NCBI GenBank assembly: GCA_964443225.1
Contig: CAYUCC010000013.1
Coordinates: forward strand, 26,052-90,051
From: SSC4 sp964443225
GTDB lineage: Bacteria; Chloroflexota; Anaerolineae; SSC4; Amarolineaceae
Direction of reading: 5' to 3'
Length of the DNA: 64,000 nt
The translations under genes were made by a program, and so were the position numbers. Positions 25,064-33,509 of the stretch are shown piece after piece; position 1 is the stretch's first letter; each line of letters begins with the position of its first letter. Under the pieces are notes generated by a model, which was not told where the DNA came from, did not search any database, and saw only the letters and a program-made list of their open reading frames with translations.

Positions 25064-26746
25064 TCATGGTGCGAACGTGACTTTGGACCAGTCGGGGATA
25101 GTGATGCCCTGGCCCGTGAAGAAGAGTCCCTGCAGTGCCGGGTTCACCAACACGTTGAGGGTTGGATTGTAGAGCGGCAGCCACCCCACCTCGTCGATGG
25201 CAATTTGCTCGGCCTGGTTGTAGAGCTGCATGCGCCCGGCGTCGTCGTCGACAATGACGTCGGCTTCGTCGACCAGTTTGTCGAATTCGGCATTCGACCA
25301 GTGACCGTTGTTGTTGCCGACATCGGTGCGCAGCTGCTGCGACAGGAAGTTCTGTGGGTCGGGATAGTCGGCGCCCCAGATGCTGTAGTACATCTGGAGA
25401 CCCTGCTCGGGGAACTGGAAGGTGGTGTTCAGGCGTTCGCTGAACGCCGCCAGCTCCAGCGGATCGAGCGTCACATCGATGCCCAGGTTCTGCTTCCACT
25501 GCGCCTGGAGGAAGGTGGCTACCCGTTCGTTGTCACCTTCGACGCCATAGGAGAGGGCGATGGGGGGCAGGCCCTGACCTTCGGGGAAGCCGGCGTCGGT
25601 CAGCAGCTGTTTGGCCGCTGCCGCATCGAAATCCAGCGGCGTGACGTCCAGTTCCGATCCGGGCAGCCCACCGGGCAGAATGCGTCCGGTCGCCGTTACC
25701 GTGCCACCCAGCACCTTGCTCGCCAGGGTTTCCTTGTCGACTGCCATGGCAAAGGCCTGGCGCACTTCGACCTTGTCGAACGGTGGCAGCACGTTGTTGA
25801 AACCGACGTAGCGTACGGCAAACGACGGTGCCTGGCGGAAGTCGGGCAGTGCCCTGGCCTCTTCGATGCGCGCTGCCGGCACGCCGTTCTGCTGGCTGCC
25901 CATGATGTCCAGTCCACCGGTGCGATAGAGCTGGTAGGCGGTTTCGCTGTCCTGGAAGAACGGCATCTCCATGCCCGCCACCTGCAGCTCACCAGCCCAG
26001 TAGTACGGGTTCGGCTCCAGAATCAGGGCCTGGTTGTGTTTCCACTCTTTGAGTTTGAATGGCCCTGTCCCTGCGGGATCGTCGGTCCAGTTGGCCGGGT
26101 TGGCTTGGACTTTGGCTTTGGGAACAACGAAACCGCTGGCAAACGTCAGTTGGGACAAGAAGTACGCCGAAGGTCTTTTGACCTTGATCTCCAACGTGCT
26201 CGGATCGACGGCGCGGACGCCAGCCAGGGCTTCGCTCGTGCCGCTGGCCACTTCGTCAGCGCCTACGATGTTGCTCAGGTAGAATGGTCCGGTCCAGCCA
26301 CCGGTCGCCGGGTTGAGGGCGCGGGTGAGCGAAAAGACGTAGTCGTCCGCCGTGACAGGCGTGCCATCGCTGAACTTGAGGTCGGGGCGCAGGGTGAAAG
26401 TGTAGGTCAGGCCATCGTCGGAAATGGTCCAGCTGGCGGCGTTGTCCGCCGTAATACGCAGCTTGTCGTCCAGGCGCACCAGGCCGGCAAACATCATGTT
26501 GGCGGCCAGGATGCCCTGCGAGTCGCTGGCTTTGGGCGGGTCGATCGATGCGAGCTCGTTGATGCCTTCGATCGACCAGCGCAGCGTCGGTGTTTCGGCT
26601 GTGGGGGGAGCTGTGGTGGGTTCAACGGCAGGTGGTGCGGTAGGATCGACGGCGGGTGCCGCCGTGGGTGCGGCAACCGGTGTGCAGCCGGCAACCAGCG
26701 CCAGCAGCAGGGCAATCACAACCAGTAGCTGATAGTAACGGTGCAT
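25064..26746 (-). CDS. Family 5 solute-binding lipoprotein
   Basis: A 560-residue extracytoplasmic binding protein (SBP_bac_5) for peptides, nickel or oligosaccharides. The start at 26746 follows GGAG and begins a lipoprotein signal (lipobox LVAGC, Cys21), then an Ala/Pro/Thr linker to about residue 50. Family strands include DPPKASDSQGIL, FTLRPDLKFSDGTPVTADDYVFSLTRAL, VRQAFAMAVDKETL and DYPDPQNFLSQQL. The glycosidase gene in the same operon favours an oligosaccharide ligand. A 70-bp palindromic element sits 31 bp upstream of the start and may carry or disrupt its promoter. Confidence 0.92.
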   Translation of the reverse strand: MHRYYQLLVVIALLLALVAGCTPVAAPTAAPAVDPTAPPAVEPTTAPPTAETPTLRWSIEGINELASIDPPKASDSQGILAANMMFAGLVRLDDKLRITADNAASWTISDDGLTYTFTLRPDLKFSDGTPVTADDYVFSLTRALNPATGGWTGPFYLSNIVGADEVASGTSEALAGVRAVDPSTLEIKVKRPSAYFLSQLTFASGFVVPKAKVQANPANWTDDPAGTGPFKLKEWKHNQALILEPNPYYWAGELQVAGMEMPFFQDSETAYQLYRTGGLDIMGSQQNGVPAARIEEARALPDFRQAPSFAVRYVGFNNVLPPFDKVEVRQAFAMAVDKETLASKVLGGTVTATGRILPGGLPGSELDVTPLDFDAAAAKQLLTDAGFPEGQGLPPIALSYGVEGDNERVATFLQAQWKQNLGIDVTLDPLELAAFSERLNTTFQFPEQGLQMYYSIWGADYPDPQNFLSQQLRTDVGNNNGHWSNAEFDKLVDEADVIVDDDAGRMQLYNQAEQIAIDEVGWLPLYNPTLNVLVNPALQGLFFTGQGITIPDWSKVTFAP

Positions 26747-26776
26747 CTCTTTCTCCTTTTGATGACCACTAAGGGC

Positions 26777-26846
26777 TCGTAAAAGAATAACTTCCGCTTT
26801 TGGCATGGGAATTCCGGGCGGAAACCGGGAAGTTATTCTTTTACGA
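26777..26846. mobile_element. 70-bp palindromic MITE-like element, copy 1
   Basis: Perfect 19-bp terminal inverted repeats (TCGTAAAAGAATAACTTCC at the left and its complement at the right) enclose a 32-bp centre with GGGAATTCC at offset 30. Copy 2 at 28194-28263 has identical length, arms and central motif, but otherwise different interior bases. Similar CTAAGG/GCCTAA bases flank both. No coding capacity. Confidence 0.8.
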
Positions 26847-26859
26847 TGCCTAAGCTGCT

Positions 26860-27066
26860 CATGAGGCCGGTGGCCTCATGATTTCCACAAGATACTCGAG
26901 CGAGGAGTGCCGTACCCTGGTTCCAACGCCGAAGGAACCAGGCACTTGAGAGCATCGTGCGGCGTTGAAACCGAGGTGCAAACTCCTCCGTCGGAGGGGG
27001 GGGAGGTCTTAGCAGAACGCACAGGACACAAAGACCTGGTAGTTTTTTGTGTGCGCTGTGCGTTCT
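26860..27066. other. Gene-free stretch with several strong inverted repeats
   Basis: The 354-bp gap between the binding-protein and SPFH genes holds, besides the 70-bp element, a 9-bp perfect repeat (CATGAGGCC/GGCCTCATG, 26860-26880), another 9-bp stem (CCTGGTTCC/GGAACCAGG, 26916-26942) extended by AGTG/CACT, a CCTCC-GTC-GGAGG hairpin, and an 11-bp stem AGAACGCACAG (27014-27024) with 27056-27066. The last one resembles the palindrome at 62953-63093. No open frame with a ribosome-binding site was found. Confidence 0.6.
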
Positions 27067-27100
27067 TTGTGGTAATACCAGTTAGCGCATTCCGAGAAAC

Positions 27101-28156
27101 CTATGCGTTCAGATAGGCGTCGAGAGCGCTCTTGCTGATGCGGTACTCGCTGCCGATCTTTTTCGCCTTGAGCTCGCCACCGTCGATCAGGGCGACGATG
27201 TCCTGCTCCTTGGCCTTGAGGTAGGCTGCGGCTTCGGCCACCGTCATGACATCGGGCACGGCCGCGGCGGCGGGTGCACCGGTGGCTGGCTGCTGCCCGC
27301 CGGCCATGGCCTGACCCATCATCTGGGCCATCACACCACCCAGGCCCACGCCAGCGCCCAGGCCAACGCCGGTGCCCATGGCACTGCCCGCATCACCACT
27401 GCTGGCCGCCGCGGTACCCAATGCCTGCGCCGCTTTGTACTGCATGTATGCCTGCATGTTACCGATGGCACCCATCGAGGCGCGCTCGTCGATCGCCTTC
27501 TGCGTCTCTTCGGTAGGGCTGATTGACTGGATGAAGAACTGCTTGAGCGCAATCCCCAGCGCGGCAAAATCATCCAGCACTTTGGCGCGCATGGCGCCGC
27601 CGATCTCATCGAACATCGACGGCAGATCGAGCAGGCCGACGCCCGCTTCGCCCAACACGTCGGTCAGGCGGCTGACGACGATGCTGCGCAGCTGCCCTTC
27701 GATCTGCGACGTCTGGTAGATGCCCTGCGTGCCCACGATCTTGTTGACGAAGAGCTGTGGGTCGCTGACCTGCATCGAGTAGTTGCCAAACGCACGCAGC
27801 CGCGCCATGCCCAGGTCCTTGTCGCGCAGCGTGACTGGTTCCGACGTGCCCCACTTGAGATCGAGGAACTCACGCAGGTTGACGAAGTAGACTTCGGCGG
27901 TGAACACGTTGCGACCGCCGGTCAGGAAACCTTCCAGCAGGTTGGTCAGCAGCGGGATGTTGGCGGTGGTGATGGTATGGCGCCCTGCACCGAATTTGTC
28001 CAGCGCCTTGCCATCGCGGAAAAAGACCGCGGTCTGGCTTTCACGCACAATGACCTGCGATCCCATTTTGAAGTCGCCGGACCCGGTTTGGGGTACCCGG
28101 ACGACCAGCTCATTGGCGCCCTGGTTGGGGGCTTCTACGACATCGATAACAGCCAT
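27101..28156 (-). CDS. SPFH (YdjI-like) protein with C-terminal excisionase-type HTH
   Basis: A 351-residue protein. Residues 1-250 match the YdjI-like SPFH/band-7 group once annotated as virion core protein (GSQVIVRESQTAVFFRDGKALDKFGAGRHTITTANIPLL, then SISPTEETQKAIDERASMGAIGNMQAYMQYKAA). A Gly/Ala/Met-rich segment (about 255-300) follows. The end, MTVAEAAAYLKAKEQDIVALIDGGELKAKKIGSEYRISKSALDAYL split over residues 303-348, is an HTH_17/excisionase-like DNA- or target-binding domain. SPFH proteins form membrane-associated rings, so the HTH fusion is odd. AGGAGG precedes the ATG. It is the last gene of the DUF2207 unit. Confidence 0.85.
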   Translation of the reverse strand: MAVIDVVEAPNQGANELVVRVPQTGSGDFKMGSQVIVRESQTAVFFRDGKALDKFGAGRHTITTANIPLLTNLLEGFLTGGRNVFTAEVYFVNLREFLDLKWGTSEPVTLRDKDLGMARLRAFGNYSMQVSDPQLFVNKIVGTQGIYQTSQIEGQLRSIVVSRLTDVLGEAGVGLLDLPSMFDEIGGAMRAKVLDDFAALGIALKQFFIQSISPTEETQKAIDERASMGAIGNMQAYMQYKAAQALGTAAASSGDAGSAMGTGVGLGAGVGLGGVMAQMMGQAMAGGQQPATGAPAAAAVPDVMTVAEAAAYLKAKEQDIVALIDGGELKAKKIGSEYRISKSALDAYLNA

Positions 28157-28193
28157 GGTCGATCATCCTCCTTGAATCATCATGCACTAAGGC

Positions 28194-28263
28194 TCGTAAA
28201 AGAATAACTTCCCGAAATTTGCTGGGAATTCCACCCATAATGCCGGAAGTTATTCTTTTACGA
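28194..28263. mobile_element. 70-bp palindromic MITE-like element, copy 2
   Basis: Same 19-bp perfect terminal inverted repeats, same total length and same central GGGAATTCC as copy 1 (26777-26846). It lies between the 182-residue protein gene and the SPFH gene, 38 bp upstream of the SPFH start, inside what otherwise looks like one operon. Confidence 0.8.
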
Positions 28264-28272
28264 TGCCTAAAG

Positions 28273-28821
28273 CTAACGCGGTTCGTCCCCACCAGGGGTG
28301 TATGTGCCTGCGTTGAGGATCGCCTCGTCGCGGTGTCCCCACGTCGTATTCAGTTCATCGAGCAGGTTGTTCAGCGGCGGGATAGCTTCGCCGATACCCT
28401 CTTTGCGCATGACTGCGCCCGCCAGGGTGTCGACGGCATCCTTGAGCTCGACGGCCTGCTCGGTCATCTGCTGGTCGAACTGCACCAGCGCATCGAGCTG
28501 CGCTTCTTTGACGCGCACGTCATCGAAGAGCGGCGCATAGCCGTAGCTCGCCGTCTTGATACGGTCCGTCAGCAGCTGCAGCTTGGTCACCGCCCGATCG
28601 ACGTCGTCAACCCAGCGCAGACCACCGCTGTTGACCAGTTCCATCTGGATGCTCCCCAACCGCTGGCGTTGATCACCTAGCTCACGCGCAAGCAGGTCGC
28701 GGACGGTTTTGTCGGCCTCGCGCCGCAGTTCTTTTTCCTTGTAGCCCTTCAGGCCGGGCAGCTTGTACATCAGTTCTTCAAGTTTGCCCATACCGCTTTT
28801 GGCTTTGTCGAGAAAGTCCAT
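28273..28821 (-). CDS. Coiled-coil protein of unknown function in the SPFH module
   Basis: A 182-residue, charged, largely helical protein without Cys pairs, signal peptide or membrane segment. It opens MDFLDKAKSGMGKLEELMYKLPGLKGYKEKELRREADK and continues with long amphipathic helices (KTVRDLLARELGDQRQRL, VDDVDRAVTKLQLLTDRI, VRVKEAQLDALVQFDQQMTEQAVELKDAVDTL), which suggests a coiled-coil scaffold. AAAGGGG precedes the ATG. Its position between an SPFH protein and a zinc-ribbon membrane protein points to a role in the same membrane-associated assembly, but no family is recognised. Confidence 0.78.
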   Translation of the reverse strand: MDFLDKAKSGMGKLEELMYKLPGLKGYKEKELRREADKTVRDLLARELGDQRQRLGSIQMELVNSGGLRWVDDVDRAVTKLQLLTDRIKTASYGYAPLFDDVRVKEAQLDALVQFDQQMTEQAVELKDAVDTLAGAVMRKEGIGEAIPPLNNLLDELNTTWGHRDEAILNAGTYTPGGDEPR

Positions 28822-28834
28822 GAGAAACCCCTTT

Positions 28835-28912
28835 CGATTTTGGATTTTGGATTTTGGATTTTGGATTGGATTTTGGATTGGATTTTGGATTGATTTGGGA
28901 TTGATTTGGGAT
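28835..28912 (-). repeat. Heptamer short tandem repeats, unit TCCAAAA (inverse orientation)
   Basis: On the plus strand it reads repeated TTTTGGA with shortened TTGGA units and a run of GATTTGG at the end. It separates two genes of one operon and contains nothing else. It is the same family as at 8620 and 36383. Confidence 0.85.
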
Positions 28913-28918
28913 TGTCAC

Positions 28919-29449
28919 CTATTGGGCAAGGAAGATGTCGGTGCCGCAGTACTGGCAGGTGACGATGCCCTTGCCGCCGAGCGTCAGCTCGCCGCCGCAG
29001 TTGGGGCATTTGCCGCCCTCGCGGATCTGTGACGCCTGTTTGGAATAGAGAATGCCATCGTTCCAGTTGACGTAGCCGCTGAACAGGCCCTTGCCCACCA
29101 GATCGTAAACCCACGCCTTGACCTGGTCCACTGACATGCCCATCTCCAGGGCGATGTCGGCAATCGACACCTTGCCCTGGGTCATGACCATGTTGAGCAC
29201 CTGTTTTTGTTTGGCTACTTCGGCGTATTCCTGTTGCTCGGCACGGCCGCGCGTGAACAGGTAGACCCCGGCACCGATGAACAGCAGGGCCGGCAGCGCG
29301 CTAAAAGCGATGCCCAACACCATGCCCCCCACGCTGCCACTCTCCCCGGCCGCCTGCACCGAGGTAATCGCCACCAGACTGCCAATCAGACAGATGGCGA
29401 GACCGATGATCACGAGAATCAGGCCCACGATACGTCCCGATCCGGTCAT
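28919..29449 (-). CDS. Two-helix membrane protein with winged-helix-like and zinc-ribbon domains
   Basis: A 176-residue protein: two transmembrane helices (about 6-28 and 45-67), a cytosolic helical domain (KQKQVLNMVMTQGKVSIADIALEMGMSVDQVKAWVYDLVGKGLFSGYVN) that reads as a winged helix of the PCI type, and a C-terminal zinc ribbon, CPNCGG ... CQYCGTDIF (about 149-171). Zinc ribbons of this kind often accompany YdjI-like SPFH proteins. It lies 15 bp after the DUF2207 gene and is certainly in the same operon. Confidence 0.82.
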   Translation of the reverse strand: MTGSGRIVGLILVIIGLAICLIGSLVAITSVQAAGESGSVGGMVLGIAFSALPALLFIGAGVYLFTRGRAEQQEYAEVAKQKQVLNMVMTQGKVSIADIALEMGMSVDQVKAWVYDLVGKGLFSGYVNWNDGILYSKQASQIREGGKCPNCGGELTLGGKGIVTCQYCGTDIFLAQ

Positions 29450-29464
29450 GCACTCCTCCTTGTC

Positions 29465-31378
29465 TCAACCAAAACCGCCACCGCCGCCACCACCGCCGCC
29501 GCCGCCAAAGCCACCACCGCCCGACCAGCCGCCGCCACCACCCGACCAGCCACGCGTGCTGGAACCGGTACCCGACGACGGCTGCGGCCGGCTGGTGAGA
29601 GTCGATGCGGCAGATGACAACATGGTGCCCAGGCCGGCGCTCATGGTGCTCAGGCCGCCACCCAGTCCGCGCGACATGTCGCTCAGACTGCCACCCCCGG
29701 ACATCTCACCCGCCGGACGTCCAAGGCCACCGCTGCCGGGCATACCAGGACCCCCGGTGATGATGACCGGTCCATAGGACGGGTACGGAACCCACCACGT
29801 TGGTACCGGTGCGTCGACGCGGGAGAACTTGTTGATCCAACTGCGGTCGATGCCAAAAGCGATCGCATAGGCCAGGTAGGTCTCGAAGATCGACTTGCTT
29901 TCTTCGAGATTGCTGTACTTTTCGATGTCCTGCAGATACCGTTTGAACGCCAGCCAGCGCGCCGAGGCCTCGGCACCCTTGTCGGTCTTGCGCGGCATGT
30001 AGTGGGCGACGACGATGAAGGCAATGGCGGTGATACCCAGACCCAGTGCCGGTATGAGTGCCAGGCCAGTGAACGCAAACAGGAACGGCGCCAGGCAGAA
30101 ACCGACGATTGCCGCCAGGACGAGCAGTGCAATTCCCAAACCGGCATAGCTGTTGCGAACCAGGTCGGGGCTGGTCGTGAAAAACCCTTCCTGGACGGTG
30201 GCTTCGTACAGCTGTTTCTTCAGCTTGGGAATCGTCGTGTAGAACTTGTCCTTCAATGCGGACAGCTGGCGTGATTCGCCCTTGGCAAACACGGCATCCA
30301 CGAGCGTCTTTTCGTACTTGCGCAGGGACGCGGTGTCGCCGACCTTCTGATAGGTGAAATCGCCGTCCTTCTCTTCCGTGATGGTGAGCACACCGCGCCG
30401 CGCCAGATCGACCAGGGTGGCGATGATGTCCTCCATATCGGCATCTTCATCGACCAGCGTGCCGGCCATGCCGGCGGGCAGGTTGGGATCGGGCGGCTCG
30501 GCCAGATAGTCGGTGGGCAGGGCCACCGGCTTGTCGCGGCCCTTGGCGTACCAGAGCAAGTAGACGAGCAAGGGACCGCCTACCACCATCAGAATGCCTA
30601 ACGCCAGAAACCCAAGGTCGACCAGGGGCCGTACGTTGGCATCATAGGCAGCCTGGCGTTCCTTCTCCGCTGCTTCTTCGTCGGCCACCGCCTGCCAGCG
30701 CGAGGCTGAGCCAGCCACGACGCCATGTGTGAACTGCACACGGATCTCGAACTCCTCGCCGGGTGACATCGGGTCCTGCGTATCGAACGTCACGGTCTGG
30801 TCGTCGTTCTGCTCGGCCGTACCGCGCACGCCATAATTATCGTAGTTCATCACCACGGCGGGTTCGGGGACGTGCACGACAGCCTGCGCCGAGAGCACGA
30901 CAAACGACCGGTCTGGCCCGACCGCCTTCCACCAGAATTGGTCGCCATCGTCGTAGTAGCGCAGCGCATCGTACACCGTGTAGGTGATCGTGTAGACGTG
31001 ACGGCTGTCGGAGGTGGGTTCGGGTAGGAACCACTTGATGCGAACCTCGTCGAACGTTTCGCTGACCACGAAGGTTCCGGGGTCCTCACCGCCGCTGCGT
31101 TCGGCCAACAGCTGACCGTCGGCGGTGATCTGGAAATTGCTGATCCCCGAAAGTCGATCGGTGGGAATATCGCGGGTACCAAAACGGAACGGGCCGCCGG
31201 AAAAGACGATCTCCTGCGTCTCGGTGATGGTGACCGAGCCATCGGTGTTGATCGTGGCATCGGTGTCCCAGCGTTCCCAATACAAACTGCGGCTGTCCTG
31301 GGCCAGGGCCGGACTCGCCAGTAGGATCAGGAGAAGAATTGCCAGGGCGGCAATACTCCGTAAATGTTGTCGTTGCAC
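29465..31378 (-). CDS. DUF2207 membrane protein
   Basis: A 637-residue exported membrane protein. The GTG at 31378 is chosen because GGAGG sits 5 nt upstream and translation then opens with a signal peptide ending SPALAQ. Residues 25-225 form the extracytoplasmic DUF2207 beta domain (WDTDATINTDGSVTITETQEIVF, FRFGTRDIPTDRL). One helix follows (VDLGFLALGILMVVGGPLLVYLLWYA), then a cytosolic winged-helix-like region (DIIATLVDLARRGVLTITEE), two more helices and a low-complexity Gly-rich tail ending in GGGGGGGGGFG. The function of the family is unknown; it is often near SPFH/TPM-type membrane quality genes. Confidence 0.88.
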   Translation of the reverse strand: MQRQHLRSIAALAILLLILLASPALAQDSRSLYWERWDTDATINTDGSVTITETQEIVFSGGPFRFGTRDIPTDRLSGISNFQITADGQLLAERSGGEDPGTFVVSETFDEVRIKWFLPEPTSDSRHVYTITYTVYDALRYYDDGDQFWWKAVGPDRSFVVLSAQAVVHVPEPAVVMNYDNYGVRGTAEQNDDQTVTFDTQDPMSPGEEFEIRVQFTHGVVAGSASRWQAVADEEAAEKERQAAYDANVRPLVDLGFLALGILMVVGGPLLVYLLWYAKGRDKPVALPTDYLAEPPDPNLPAGMAGTLVDEDADMEDIIATLVDLARRGVLTITEEKDGDFTYQKVGDTASLRKYEKTLVDAVFAKGESRQLSALKDKFYTTIPKLKKQLYEATVQEGFFTTSPDLVRNSYAGLGIALLVLAAIVGFCLAPFLFAFTGLALIPALGLGITAIAFIVVAHYMPRKTDKGAEASARWLAFKRYLQDIEKYSNLEESKSIFETYLAYAIAFGIDRSWINKFSRVDAPVPTWWVPYPSYGPVIITGGPGMPGSGGLGRPAGEMSGGGSLSDMSRGLGGGLSTMSAGLGTMLSSAASTLTSRPQPSSGTGSSTRGWSGGGGGWSGGGGFGGGGGGGGGGGFG

Positions 31379-31535
31379 GTTGCCTCCAAACTCTGCATCT
31401 GGCCGCGCCGCCCCTCTTGAATTGCGCGGCATCCTCATGGCAGCGAGCAGGGGTGTATCGCCTGCGCGGCCATTACGTCAGAGCCAGGTTACGCCATGCC
31501 ATGCGTCAGGCGTCATCGCCAAAAGAGACTGGTTG

Positions 31536-31565
31536 ATTATAGTCCAAACTGAGTCAAATCTCCAA
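31536..31565 (-). promoter_or_regulatory. Promoter of the DUF2207-SPFH operon
   Basis: Minus strand: TTGGAG, 18-bp spacer, TATAAT. The predicted start near 31529 gives a leader of about 150 nt before the GTG at 31378. A TTGACT lies inside the spacer but too close to the -10 to serve. Confidence 0.45.
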
Positions 31566-31603
31566 TCCTTGTGGTGCGCACGTCAGCCCTGGGTGCAGCG
31601 CGC

Positions 31604-32434
31604 TTACCGCACCACCAACGTAGAGATCGGGCTGTTCAGCACCAGGCGGTTGCACAGATCGTCCATCAACAGGCGGTCCATGCCGAAGGCGGCATGCGCG
31701 CCGATGACGAGCAGATCGTATTTCCCATCGACCACTTCGGCGAGAACCTGCTCCGCCACCAGGCCCTCGCGCAGGCGCAATCCGCCAAATACCCCCTGCG
31801 CATCCAGCTCGTCGATCGCCTGCTGCAGCAGGGGACGCACTTCTGGTTCGATCGATTCCAGCTCGTCGAGCCGGTGGCGGCCCGGTTCAGCCTCCAGCCC
31901 CTGGAACATCAAGGGAAGCTGGGACAGTACGTGCAGAATGGTGACGGGCGCGTCGAAGGCCAGGCCCCAGCGACCCGCCAGGTGCACCGTCTCCAGGCTT
32001 GGTGCCATGCCACCGATACTCACCAGAATACGCTCGATTTTGGCCGGCGGGCGGCGCACGACCAATACCGACGTATTGCTCTCACGCACGACGTGTGCGA
32101 CGCGTGAACCCAGAAACAGCCGCATCAGGCGCGAACGGTCTCCCGCCGTGACCACGATCAAGTCGTAGGCCGCGGCCAGTGACTGGTTGAGAATGACGTC
32201 CGCCACCGGCCCCGACTGCACGACGGTGGCGGCGTGATCGTCGGCATTGATCATGAGCTCCGTGCGCAGTGCTTCCAGGCGGCTTGGTCCGGTGTGAGCC
32301 CGATCGTCGGTGGTCAACAGCGTGATGTCGGCTGGAAAATGCTGGGTGATCAGGTTGACCACGCGAACAACCTGCTTTTCGTTAGTGGGCCCTTCGACGA
32401 ATACAAGTACTTTTACCGATGTTTGACTATCCAC
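31604..32434 (-). CDS. Tandem universal stress protein (UspA-like)
   Basis: A 276-residue cytoplasmic protein with two Usp-like halves: residues 5-128 (VKVLVFVEGPTNEKQVVRVVNLI ... NTSVLVVRR) and 132-276 (IERILVSIGGMAPSLETVHLA ... GMDRLLMDDLCNRLVLNSPISTLVVR). The second half keeps a G-x2-G-like nucleotide loop only partly (VIGAHAAFGMD), so ATP binding is uncertain. The start is GTG at 32434. It follows the carrier gene by 22 bp, so stress signalling and the carrier may be linked. Confidence 0.85.
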   Translation of the reverse strand: MDSQTSVKVLVFVEGPTNEKQVVRVVNLITQHFPADITLLTTDDRAHTGPSRLEALRTELMINADDHAATVVQSGPVADVILNQSLAAAYDLIVVTAGDRSRLMRLFLGSRVAHVVRESNTSVLVVRRPPAKIERILVSIGGMAPSLETVHLAGRWGLAFDAPVTILHVLSQLPLMFQGLEAEPGRHRLDELESIEPEVRPLLQQAIDELDAQGVFGGLRLREGLVAEQVLAEVVDGKYDLLVIGAHAAFGMDRLLMDDLCNRLVLNSPISTLVVR

Positions 32435-32456
32435 AATCGCTTTTCACCTACCGCTG

Positions 32457-33509
32457 CTACAACAGCAGCAAAATCAACGGAACGACCAGCAGCACGGCCA
32501 GAAAAATGAAGAGGTTGCGGTTGTTGTGCATGATCGACTCCATCGCCCATTCGACCGTCCGCCGGTAATGACCATAGGTCAACGCCAGCACCAGCAGCGA
32601 CAAAACCGCCACACTCGCCATTTCGACCAATACGATCGTAAAGGCCTGTGGTGTGTCGAGCAGCAGGGCAGCAAACAAGGTGTCGATGAATGTCGTGATG
32701 TTCGCACCCATGATATAGGGAATCAGGTTCTCCCGCCGCACGTAACCACGCACCGACAGTGGCACCAGAATGCCCAACGATACAGACACCGAAAGGGTGA
32801 CCGAAGTCACCAGCATACCCAGGGCAAACATCACCGTGGGCCGGTAGACGAAGTCGGCTACGCGGCGAATGCCCGTACTGTCGGAACTCATTTCGGGCAG
32901 GGCCCGATCGAAGATGTTAAAGGCCAGGAGCAGTACGCCGATACCCAGGATGAACACCATCCACCCCGGCAATACGCCAGTGATCGCCCGCACGATCGGA
33001 TCGTACAGCACGTCGATGAACGAGGTCAGGAACCGCGGCGAGCCGAACTGGACGCGGCCGAACCAGCCGTTCGTTAATGCCAGGTAACCCAACCCCATCG
33101 CGGGCACGTAGATCGTCGCCGTGACCAGAAAAGCCAGCACACCAATCGAAATACTGGCGACGCGCTGGTGCCCACGCAGGTATGAAATGAAACCAACCAA
33201 CAATACGATAAACGACGCGCCAAGTCGCGAGCCGGTGATCATCGCAAACGATTGGATGTCGGTGATGATGTGCGCACTGAAGAGCGTGAGACTGACCGCC
33301 GCCACGGGTGACCCGCTCAGGACGACGTAGGCCATCAACCAGCCCATACCGAGCGTATTGACGACCGAATCGACTGCGAGCGCGGTGAAGAGGGGCGCCA
33401 GGCCGCGTGCGCTGGTTTTGAGCAGTTCCAGCGCCAGGATGAAAACGGCCAAACCCACCATCGCGTAACCGATTTTTTTGCCGCGATTCCACACCGGGCT
33501 GTGCCTCAC
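32457..33509 (-). CDS. Na/Pi-cotransporter II-like membrane carrier
   Basis: A 350-residue integral membrane protein with about 8-9 helices and an internal repeat. The two signature loops are GSPVAAVSLTLFSAHIITDIQSFAMITGSRLGAS and SLGILVPLSVRGYVRRENLIPYIMGANITTF, which correspond to the QSSS/GANIGTT-type motifs of NptA/PNaS carriers in altered form. The carried ion may differ from phosphate. Its GTG start overlaps the rsmD stop (GTGA), so translation is coupled to rsmD. Confidence 0.72.
   Translation of the reverse strand: MRHSPVWNRGKKIGYAMVGLAVFILALELLKTSARGLAPLFTALAVDSVVNTLGMGWLMAYVVLSGSPVAAVSLTLFSAHIITDIQSFAMITGSRLGASFIVLLVGFISYLRGHQRVASISIGVLAFLVTATIYVPAMGLGYLALTNGWFGRVQFGSPRFLTSFIDVLYDPIVRAITGVLPGWMVFILGIGVLLLAFNIFDRALPEMSSDSTGIRRVADFVYRPTVMFALGMLVTSVTLSVSVSLGILVPLSVRGYVRRENLIPYIMGANITTFIDTLFAALLLDTPQAFTIVLVEMASVAVLSLLVLALTYGHYRRTVEWAMESIMHNNRNLFIFLAVLLVVPLILLLL

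Noticed and set aside
26916..26942. tRNA-like T-arm (CTGGTTCC) in the hairpin-rich gap
   Set aside because: No acceptor, D or anticodon arm could be formed around it; it is a simple 9-bp inverted repeat.
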